From the NCBI RefSeq assembly GCF_945859685.1, contig NC_079149.1:126382065-126446064 (forward strand): a stretch of 64,000 nucleotides of DNA, in the 5' to 3' direction. This document shows, in pieces, positions 55,906 through 64,000 of the stretch (positions are counted from its first letter, which is position 1; every line of letters starts with the position of its first letter). The translations under genes were made by a program, and so were the position numbers. The notes beneath the pieces are model-generated. The model ran no database searches, was not told the DNA's origin, and saw only the letters and a program-made list of their open reading frames with translations. The stretch is from Eupeodes corollae. Lineage: Eukaryota; Arthropoda; Insecta; Diptera; Syrphidae.

Positions 55906-57239
55906 TTTATATAACTTTTCATTAGCATCAAAGCCATTCAAACTGACGGCTAAGCCAAAGCTATCTCAAATTTATAATATAATACTTAAATTTTGTAACC
56001 AAATAATTGTAATATTTGTAAAATGAATTACCTACTTACTCTTAATTTTAGGGCTAAGGGAAGTCAGACAAACATATGGACGGAATTTTTGGACACACTT
56101 TTTATGACTTCCCTGCCATCGTAATGTTTTGAAAAGGCAATACTTATCATACAATTCCTGTTTGTCCCAGGTAATAATGGGACTGAAGTTGAGGACCTTG
56201 CAACAAAAGCGGAGGCAATTCTATATATTCTTTCTTAAAGTAATGAATAATATTAATTATGTAACCTAAAGCATCATTAAAAAAAATCAAAACATGCTTA
56301 TTTTGTAATACGAAGTCATTTCCAAATAATCGAGAAATACATATATAAATAATGTTTTGATTTCCCCACAAATAGTATAGTTGTGGACTTGTTCCCCTAA
56401 GTGTACTATTTGAAGTCGGTTTTAAGTATTTTCACTCATAAAACTAATAAATTTTTCTTTGAAATTTGTATCGTTTCAAAAAAACATTATTTTTTAATAC
56501 AATTTGAGGTCCAACTGCAAAAAAAAATAACTCTCCTGAAATTCAACCCTCGTCATTCTTAGAACAAAACAAATGACATATTTTTGAATCATCAATAAAA
56601 TAATGCTAAGCATCGCGCATCATATTCCATGAACATTTCTAAAAGTAGCTTCTTAATTCATTATAAAGCAACAAACTTCCCACTTCACTCCCAACAATTC
56701 TAAGAATACATTGCGCAAACAACATCCAAACTTACATAATGAGAAAGAATTAAAAAAAAACAGAAAAACAAAAGAGCTGAATAGCAAACTTCATTGAAAT
56801 AAAATATAAGAAAAACAAAAGTAATTCAAGATTATTTTTAAACTTAAAAATGCAACATCACAAGAAATGCATTTATACACATATGTACATATATATAAAT
56901 TTATCTATAAATAAATCACTTAAATCGACATAAGAACAAGACGATTAATAAATTAATTGAATATCATCTTGTTTGAAGGGCTGTAGACACATTAAAACAC
57001 TTGCCACACAGTTCAGTAAAAAAAAAAACAAGCATGTTTATAGCTAAAACTGATATAGAAGGCAGCAACAAAGTTCTTTTCAAATGTCGATATAAATCCT
57101 TCACAAGTTATTCAGACTCCATATCTCGACAGACGGACGGATGGCACAAAAAAGAAATATGTACGAGGTTTTTACAGAATTGCTAATGCAGGAATAAAAA
57201 TAAACTATGTTTTGTTATGTTTTATATATTTTGTTCCTT
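55906..57239. other. A+T-rich DNA without a gene
   Basis: Chance frames only; ACATATGTACATATATATAA at 56881-56897 is simple sequence. Confidence 0.5.
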
Positions 57240-57396
57240 AGACTTCGGACTTGGATGCATCATGTGGGCATCATCATCGATTCATGGTAATCCCAAGCGT
57301 CTTATTGAATATAGTCAAGAATAGTCAACAAAAAAAAAAGAAACTAGTTCTAGGACGACCACGTCCACGTCTTTGGTCGTCGTGGTTTGCATCGTA

Positions 57397-57404
57397 TATA
57401 TAAG
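57397..57404 (+). promoter_or_regulatory. TATA-box-like TATATAAG
   Basis: It conforms to TATAWAAR and lies in a CpG-richer setting. A start site would be expected near 57428-57435, but nothing in the downstream sequence proves transcription. Confidence 0.25.
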
Positions 57405-57799
57405 TCGTCTCGTTCTTGTCTCTCTTTGCTATGCAGACAGGATCGAATCCTTGCGATCTTATAATTCGTTTCTTAATAATTCAGTTATTACAACAATTCT
57501 CATATTATACGTTTTTATTTTCCCATCTAACAATTGTGCTGGTCTAGAGTCTTGAATCTGGAGTTCTCGTGGTATCTCGATATTCGACAGCAACAATGTG
57601 CCGAAAAGGTATTCTTATTTTTATTCCAGATTCAAGCTGCACAGTGGACATACTCTTGCACTCGCCATGGGTGCATCATCATCAGCATCAGGTGAGTCTG
57701 AGAGAATCCTTCCTTGCAGCAGCCGCGGGTTGTCGTGATCACAGATCATCCTTCGCAGAAGCAACTCATCCAAAGCAATGGAATAATAATGTCTGCGTT

Positions 57800-57819
57800 A
57801 ACCTACGATATCGTAGGTT
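57800..57819. other. 20-bp perfect palindrome AACCTACGATATCGTAGGTT
   Basis: Perfect two-fold symmetry over 20 bases with no loop. A related ACCTACGA...TGGTAGGT pairing occurs near 58396-58420 and GTAGGTAGG at 57962-57970. It could be a binding site for a dimeric factor. Confidence 0.55.
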
Positions 57820-58699
57820 TCTTTTTATTCTTCAGTTTTTCAGGTCGTCGTTTGTGTTTTTATACTTTTCTTTTTTTTTGATTTATTGATATTGATCAGA
57901 TGATGACTTTGGGAATAAATATAAATGCATTGGTTGTAATAGTAACATACGCGGCTGACCGTAGGTAGGTTGGTTGGGATATTGGGACCATGCTGCAGCA
58001 AAGAAGCAGCAACAGCTCCTGGCATCTCTGCTGGACCATGTCCATAGATTAGCAAAACTTTCTTTTGTTCGATTGTCAACAACAGGAGAGGATAGTAAAT
58101 TGCAATGATAATGTGACAATGTTTGAACTTTATGAGGGTTCGTGCGGCCTCTGCCATAATATAATATACCCTTTCTACTCTGTCTCCATCATCTCTTAAA
58201 GGTACCCCTTGTGGATTGCCTACGAAAGATACATATTTTGAGTCGTGCAAAAGAAGATATTTCAATTTCATAAATTCAACTTTTTGAATTTTGTATGTGC
58301 GATGGAATTGATTAAACTCCAGTAATAAATTCTGACATTTATACTTTAGAGAGCTTGTACCTAGGTTCATATGTACATATATAAGTTGGAAAGATACCTA
58401 CGACCTCCATCATGGTAGGTAAAAATTGAATAAAGTAAGTTATTCATTGAAAGGATTAAAATAACATACAGCAATGAGGGAGTTACATATTATAATAATG
58501 GTAAGTAGTATGAAGCTTTATATTTATGAACTGAATGAAGACGCAACTTAGTGATGATGCTGTATAAAACGCATCATACTTGAAGTATCGTAATTTAACT
58601 GCATGCATTTTGCCTTGAATTTTATTGGAATTTTTTGTTTTTCAGAGCTTGTTTTGTTTTTCCTTGTTCCTTTGGGAAAATATTAAAAAAAAAAGAAAC

Positions 58700-58860
58700 A
58701 AAAGGGTATAGCAAAGTATGAAATTGTGTCAAGTATGAAATGGGCTATGGAAAGTGCGAAGTTTAATTCGCAAAGGTTCAACTGTGAAGTTTTAAGTGCG
58801 AAATGTAAAGTAAAATAAGCGACATTTGCAATGCAAAATGCTAGTTGCGAAATGATTAGA
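58700..58860 (+). repeat. Outlying part of the GCGAAGT degenerate repeat tract
   Basis: Consists of short variants such as AAGTATGAAATT, AAAGTGCGAAGTTTAA, TTAAGTGCGAAATG and GTTGCGAAATG. It shares the longer word CATTTGCAATGCAA with 61410-61430, so it belongs to the same tract as 61290-63650, displaced by the LINE and LTR-element remnants between. Confidence 0.6.
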
Positions 58861-59039
58861 TTAGAATTTATTTAACAGATATTTAGTTGTTTACATTATC
58901 TTTTAACATATTTCTAAATAATGAACTACTAGATGTAAATATAATCATAATAATAAAATATTGTTTAAAATTGCATTTTAGAGAACTTAGGTTTCAAATT
59001 ATAAAACATGTTGTTTTAAAATGAGTTTTAAGTTAAGAT

Positions 59040-59999
59040 AAAACGAAAAAAATGTGTGTAACGCTTTAATTGGCTAATAAACTATGACTTTTAGTTTAGT
59101 TAAAACAAAATTGTAGAAGCTTTCACTTATGATTCTATTCCGGTATGAGGTCGACTCCTTACAGTACTCCACAAGCTGCAACCAATTCCTACAGTGCGGG
59201 ATTCAAAATATTTCATTTTCTTGTAGAACATATTTTCCAAAAACTGCCCTTCTTGTTTCCTTTAGAACCGGACACTCACCCAGAAAGTGTCTAACATCTT
59301 TCTTTTAAGCCAACACATCTCTCCTCTAATAATAAAAATTGTCCTGATGGCTTCCGGTGGAAAGTAATTCCTTACTTTGTATTGTACTTCAATTTTGAAT
59401 AAAATTTTCTTTATGTTCTCTTTTTGAAAGTATAGCTTAGAGTAATTTCTTCAGTTCCCAGTGATTCGTCCCAATTTCATTTAAAGTGATTCCACATTGC
59501 GCTGCTAGCTTCCTCCAAACTTCATACCAACCTTTTTTAAATTGAATTGCATGTCGCCAGATAACTTTTGGCAGCCTGGAATTTTGCATTTTCGATATCC
59601 TGATCACACAAACCGCGTTCAGCTTAAGAGTTGAAATAAAGAGTGTTGCTAGATCATAGTTCCGTTCAAAATCCTGTACTTTGAATATAGAGCAATGTTC
59701 TTATTGTAAAAATGTTGCCCAATGTTCTACAATAGTTGTTCTTGCCTTATTAGCTTTCATTTGTAATAGTTTTTCCATATTTATATTAAAAGTTAACTCC
59801 TTTCCCAGGTAATAAGTGTATACCCTTACTATTTCTTAATTTCTTCGATAAAACCTCCATTGTTTATCACTTGGAAGTCTCCCACTGCCCTTCTGAAAAA
59901 TCATAACCTTAGACTTATCTATGTCGACTTCTATACTCCATATTCTACAGTACTCTGCTTGTCTATTTATCATCAGTCGAAGGGATTTTTGAAATTTTC
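59040..59999 (-). pseudogene. LINE ORF2 C-terminal half (thumb and terminal domain)
   Basis: Read from right to left on the minus strand: a thumb segment MINRQAEYCRIWSIEVDIDK and SKVMIFQKGSGRLPSDKQW (59836-60039), then YYLGKELTFNINMEKLLQMKANKAR near 59760-59830. A KLNAVCVIRISKMQNSRLPK region lies near 59570-59640, and GWYEVWRKLAAQCGI near 59490-59550. The ending, near 59225-59300, is the Cys-containing LGECPVLKETRRAVFGK. It is split by stops and frameshifts. The palm with YADD is absent, and the right edge meets an oppositely oriented RT fragment. Confidence 0.65.
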
Positions 60000-60300
60000 C
60001 TGATGATTTAAAAAAACGTATGATAGTTCTTTTATTCAAAAAAGGAAGTAAAACAGACCAATAACTTTGTTGTCTTCAATATCGAAATTATTTGAGAAGG
60101 TTATTAAAACAATAACTCTGTCTTACCTTAATAAAATAAACTTTTTGAGTCCATTCCAATTTGGATTCAGGGCTGGGCTTTCTACGGAGAAGGTTGAGAT
60201 GCTAAGAAAAAGTGTGCTGGACTTTTTGTAGACATAACTAAAGCCTTTGACATGGTGATCCATAACATACTCTTGGATAAACTGTATAGTGTATAGAGTC
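60000..60300 (+). pseudogene. LINE RT fragment in inverted orientation
   Basis: Plus-strand frames read KKRMIVLLFKKGSKTDQ, then (frameshift) RPITLLSSISKLFEKVIKT and FLSPFQFGFRAGLSTEKVEMLR, then FVDITKAFDMVIHNILLDKLY. These are RT fingers through motif A. It is head to head with the minus-strand thumb fragment at 59040-59999. An inverted 5' segment joined to a normally oriented 3' segment is what twin priming during LINE integration produces, if both pieces come from one element. Confidence 0.6.
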
Positions 60301-60322
60301 TTAGTTGGCAGTGTTCTAGCAC

Positions 60323-60610
60323 TTACTGTTGTGGTTGCCTCATCTTCTTAATGATTTGTTGAAGACTTCGAAGCTGAAATGTTTTTGCTACATCAAGCAA
60401 AGCATTTATTTTGGTAGCTTCACTTTCAATGCAATGGAAATAATTCATTTCGAAATACTTATCTGTGCTGATTTCAAGTTCCAAAATTTTTGAGTGGCTT
60501 AGCTGGAATTCATAGCAGAAAGAACTTAGTCTATCCCTTAATTCCAACTCAGATGTTCGATTGGTTTTATTTTTGAGCTTGTTATGAATAAGCACAACTT
60601 CATCCTATAT
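60323..60610 (-). pseudogene. Putative gag N-terminal fragment of an LTR retrotransposon
   Basis: A 90-codon minus-strand frame (60323-60595) starts about 300 bases downstream of the tRNA-Tyr primer-binding site at 60893-60911, on the matching strand. Its composition is helical and charged (SELELRDRLSSFCYEFQLSH; ISTDKYFEMNYFHCIES), not low-complexity. Position and strand suggest the beginning of gag, of a BEL/Pao-like element by leader length. I recognise no diagnostic motif. It ends at the LINE fragment. Confidence 0.35.
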
Positions 60611-60892
60611 TTGTTTTATTTTTTTTATTTGTACAGTTTATCTTTTTTCTCTATTTAAATTGATTTGTTGACCTTTTTTAACACTCCATTTAAATCTATA
60701 TCTAAGTCCCGATTACGCTTACTTTACTGTCAGGTCAGCCATAAAGTACGCTATTGAAAATAATAATTTTGAAAGGTAATTAACTTATTTTCTTTGCTTT
60801 TTAGCAATTGAGACAATTTCACCAAAAATTTATTATAACTCCTTATTTTAATTTCCTTCGCCTTTATGACGATTGAGAAAATATAAAATAAG

Positions 60893-60911
60893 AATCCGGC
60901 TCGAAGGACCA
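60893..60911 (-). other. Primer-binding site complementary to tRNA-Tyr 3' end
   Basis: The plus strand has AATCCGGCTCGAAGGACCA, identical to the site at 29959-29977 and to the 3' end of fly tRNA-Tyr with CCA. On the minus strand it reads TGGTCCTTCGAGCCGGATT, downstream of a putative LTR (60912 onward). Confidence 0.72.
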
Positions 60912-61275
60912 AATTTTTAAATTCCTTACCTCTGGTGGGGGAAAATTTAAGAACCGCGAGTTAAAAATAAAATACCGAGTTGTAAGGTCGGGTACGCTGT
61001 TTATTCAAACTGACCATAGTTTTATATCTTGGTGTAAGAAATTGTTCCGCAAATATTTGAGTGCGTATTTATGAGTACATTGCAGTGCAATATAATGCAC
61101 TTAATGCACCAACGTGATAAGGAAAATCAAAAAAGAATATGCAACCATATACACAAATATACAGTTAAACGAAAAAAAAAATAATCTCTACCAAAACATA
61201 GCAGTTTATTATCAAAATAATTACGACACATCAAAAAGTATGACTGCGCTTAACACTTTAGCACCAGTGTTGCCA
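60912..61275 (-). repeat. Putative 5' LTR of an LTR retrotransposon
   Basis: Lies immediately upstream (minus strand) of the primer-binding site. It contains GAATAAACAGCGTACCCGACC (plus strand near 60988-61010), with an AATAAA signal followed by a GT-rich segment, as in insect LTRs. The outer edge is not defined. No second LTR is in the window, so this is a truncated copy. Confidence 0.45.
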
Positions 61276-61289
61276 TTTTCAGTTTGAGT

Positions 61290-63655
61290 AAAATGTCAAG
61301 TTCGAAAAAGATGCGAAGTCTGACGTTTAAATTTCAAAACGTCAAAGGTGAAGTTTAGAATGTAGAACATGATAAGAAATATAAAATGCAAAGTGTAACG
61401 TTAAAATTTCAACATTTGCAATGCAATATATGAAGTGAAACACAATTTTAGAGCCAAGTCAAGTGTAAGTGAGTGATAAAAAAGCTCAGTAGCGAAATGT
61501 CAAGTATAAGAAGTCTAAAGTTTAAAGTACGAAGTGTCAAGTGCAAAGTGTCAAGTGTCAAGTTTCAAACGTAAAGTGTGCTGTTTGTAGTGCTTATTTT
61601 GAAATGTGAAATACGAAATGCGAAATGCAACATTTGTAATGCAGTATGAGAAGAGGAAAAAGTGAAGTACGAGGTATCAAAAATGAATTGTGAACTATGC
61701 AAAGAGTAAAGTTGAGAAAACCAAATAGAAAAGTCGAAATTCCGAATAAAAGATTGATGTGAAGAATATGATAAGAGGCGAAAAGTGAACTGCGGAGTGT
61801 CAATTCGAAAATGTGGAATTCGAATTTAAAAGTGCGAAGTAATATTGCAAAGTGTTGAGTGAAATTCAAAGTGCCAAAGTATGAAGTTCAAGATGTGATT
61901 TGTGAAATACGAAATGCGCAGTTTCCAAGATTAAGATGCAAAGTGCGATCAAATGAATGAAATGAGAAGATTGACGCACGAGGTTAAGTCTTAATTGCGA
62001 AATATTCAGTGTGTAGCGAAATATGTCAAACTTGCAAGGTGCGATGTATGAAAAGTAAAGTGTGATATGCGAGTTTTGAAATTTGAAGTATTAAGAAGAA
62101 GAAATGTGACATTTCCATTTCAAAATGCAGTGTGAAAAAAGTGAAGTAAAAGATGTTAACCTTCAAACCAAGTATTGAAGTGATGTCAAGTGAAAAATAC
62201 CAAATTATAAAGTCAAATTTAAGAATTAAAAAGATTGTGAAATGTAAAGATTGAACTAAAAAGGGTGACTTCAGAATCGTGAAAGCCAATGAATGAACTG
62301 CAAAGTCTTTATTGTAAATTTTAAAATAGATGCGAAGTGCTGAGGCGAAGTCTTAAAGTAAAAATTCTGAATTAAGAGAAGTGAAGTGCGAAGATTGAAG
62401 TGAAATGTTGAAAATTTGGGTTGTGGTCAACCGATGCGTCATTTATACAGTGCGAAGAGCTAAGTTTTAAATGCGAAGTAAACAGTTTAAAAGGCAAACA
62501 AAAATTGAGATGCATAGTTTGAAAAGCTGTATAGTGCGAAAACTAAATTACGAAAAATTTAATTTTAAATTTTAATTGCGAAGTGCAGAATACGAAATCC
62601 AAACTGGGAAGTGCAAAACTTGGTCTGTGGATTGAAAAATGAAAAATTAGAAATCGAATTACGAAGAGTGAAGTGCGTGAAATGTGAAATGAAATGCCAA
62701 GTGCGAACTGTAAGATAAGAAGTGTGGAACTCAAAATGCGAGATTTTAAATGCAAAATGTGAAGTGAAATTTGAAGAGTGAAGTGAAAACGTAGAGATTT
62801 AACCTGTGAAAAGTAAAATGTGAGGTCGGAAGTTCGAAATTTGAATTTAAAATGTGAACTTTGGAAATTCAAAATGCGAAGTGACAAGGTTGAAGTGCGA
62901 AGGATGAAGTGAAAACAGTATGTTTCGAACTGTGAATTTGGAAGATCAAAATTTTAAGTGGAAAGGGGAACTTTGAAATGAAAAATGAAAAGATTGAAGT
63001 GCGAAGAGTGAGATACGAAACGTAAAGTGAAGTTGATAAGTGGATTTCTGAATTGTAAATAATGAAAGTAAATATAGTTAAACATGCAAATTTTAAAGAG
63101 CAAAGGGCAAGGTCCGAAGCTAAATGTCAAGTGAAAAGTTTGAAGTTTGAATTATATGTTGAAATGCAAAAATGGTAAGCAAGAAAATTAAAGTGCTAAG
63201 CATGAAATTTAGATGTGAATTATAATTTGTGGATTGTGTCAAATGCGAAATTTGAAAAGCAAACTCCAAAGTGAAAAGAATAAAATAAAGAGTGAAATGA
63301 AAAAAAAAATGCATATTTTATAGAGCGAGAAGTAATCTATGAAGTTCTGAGCTTCATATGCAAAATGTGACATGCAAAAATTTAATTGTAAAATGGGAAG
63401 TGAAAGAGACGAATTGCGAAGCGTGAACTATTAAGTTTGCATTTGCACTTGCAAAATACGAAATTTAAAACGAAAAATGCGAAGTGAAATAAGTGAAGAG
63501 AAAAGAGTGACCTGCGAACCATTTAGACGGTAAGTGTTAAGTTTGAAAATCAAAGGAAAAATAAGTGAAGTTCGAAACTGCAAGTGTCAAATTTAAAATG
63601 TCAAGAGAGAAGTATAAAATGCGAAGTTTTAAATGGAAGAGTTGAGAAATTAAGC
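61290..63655 (+). repeat. Long degenerate GCGAAGT/GTGAAAT repeat tract
   Basis: For about 2.4 kb the plus strand is a string of loosely related short units: AAGTGCGAA, AATGCGAAGT, GTGAAATG, AAGTGTCAAG, GAAGTGAA. The word TGCGAA alone recurs about twenty times (for example near 61311, 61829, 62331, 62386, 62451, 62477, 62702, 62896, 62999, 63243, 63478 and 63618). Units are 7-12 bases and imperfect. Longer words also recur: CAACATTTGCAATGCA near 61409, CAACATTTGTAATGCA near 61628 and 58822 (CGACATTTGCAATGCA). This suggests an older higher-order unit. The minus-strand frames (for example 61594-61869, 62543-62887) are F/H/L/S-rich products of the repeat, not genes. Confidence 0.75.
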
Positions 63656-64000
63656 AAGCTTTAAATTTAAATCAACTATCAGAAAAGAAAATTGTGGGAT
63701 TATTAGTTGATTTTGAAGAAATTGATCCAAGCCTATTTTGCAAATTTTGTTCGTTAAAAATAAAGAAAAACTTTCTAGTTTCAAAACAACAAACATACAT
63801 TAATCATAACATTTTCCAAGAATAAAACAGTGTCTTATGGCCTAGTGGTCGAGTCTTTGCTTCTATATATCATTTTAAAGAAGTAGAACAGAAACTTTGA
63901 CTTTGAATAATATTTATCTAACATATCATATTTTGTCTTTATATGACAAAAAAAAATGCCAAAAATTATTCAATAACCCAAAGTCACGATTCCTAACCAC
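63656..64000. other. A+T-rich end of the window
   Basis: A tRNA-like A-box word (TGGCCTAGTGGTCGAGTC, 63839-63856) is present without a B-box at the right distance. Nothing else was recognised. Confidence 0.4.

Larger units (their letters stand above)
57240..58690. other. CpG-richer block with a TATA-like box and a 20-bp palindrome
   Basis: Between 57350 and 57780 there are more CG-containing words than in the flanks (CCACGTCCACGTC, GTCGTCGTGG). A TATATAAG lies at 57397-57404, and a 20-bp perfect palindrome at 57800-57819. Frames at 57569-57889 (plus) and 57840-58370 (minus, 176 codons) show no known domain and are partly compositional. A promoter or exon of an unseen gene is possible but not shown. 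Confidence 0.3.

Noticed and set aside
57840..58370. 176-codon minus-strand frame
   Set aside because: It ends in a poly-K/T stretch and has no recognisable domain; the first codons do not show a convincing start. Kept only as part of an unassigned block.
61594..62887. Minus-strand frames of 87-114 codons rich in F, H, L and S
   Set aside because: They are the translation of the GCGAAGT repeat tract read in reverse, not proteins.
63839..63856. tRNA-like A-box word near the end of the window
   Set aside because: No B-box at the proper distance and no cloverleaf; at best the head of a SINE fragment.
1..64000. CRISPR arrays, bacterial operons, phage genes
   Set aside because: No such structure is present; tRNA form, element families and composition are those of an insect nuclear genome.

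Overview
The window is non-coding, transposon-rich DNA from an insect nuclear genome, most likely a brachyceran fly. It is A+T-rich. It holds Jockey-, CR1-, RTE- and LOA-like non-LTR retrotransposons with their in-frame tails, a rosa-type (DD41D) mariner, a Tc1-like element, a tRNA-derived SINE and LTR-element primer-binding sites matching tRNA-Tyr. I could not support any host protein-coding gene. The only intact host gene I recognise is a tRNA-Asp(GTC) at 36943-37014. A second host gene, tRNA-Val(AAC) on the minus strand, is cut in two by a retrotransposon.

Layout. 1-4225: A+T-rich, with a scrap of reverse transcriptase (RT). 4226-7830: a mosaic of a SINE, a decayed Jockey fragment and a decayed CR1-like LINE, all on the minus strand. 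7831-10675: no gene, with a CpG-richer block at 9000-10010. 10676-11402: three small element fragments end to end. 11560-13870: duplicated A/T-rich repeat modules. 14783-15021: a second SINE copy. 16526-18454: an RTE-like LINE between 44-bp direct repeats. 21395-25815: the tRNA-Val gene split by a 4.3-kb Jockey element with a 12-bp target duplication. 27481-29790: a second CR1-like copy, next to an LTR/PBS remnant. 29960-36942: unassigned DNA. 36943-37014: tRNA-Asp. 38086-38850: an RTE-like fragment. 40118-42290: a non-coding repeat with a full-length rosa-type mariner inside it. 44690-46170: a LOA-like LINE with RNase H. 46320-47040 and 53556-53840: further copies of that non-coding repeat. 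51564-52288: a dense cluster of the palindrome ATCCGGAT. 54124-55034: a Tc1-like relic. 55575-55905: an RT fragment. 58700-63650: a long degenerate GCGAAGT-type repeat tract, interrupted by LINE and LTR-element remnants.

There is no operon-like organisation; the features are largely independent insertions of different age. The freshest insertions appear to be the Jockey element in tRNA-Val (one nonsense codon in ORF2, perfect 12-bp target duplication) and the mariner (open 361-codon transposase, both terminal inverted repeats, TA duplication). The observations least explained by known element families are the ATCCGGAT cluster, the GCGAAGT tract, the 24-bp-arm hairpin at 47230-47285 and the three-copy non-coding repeat family with AACTTCCCAT ends.
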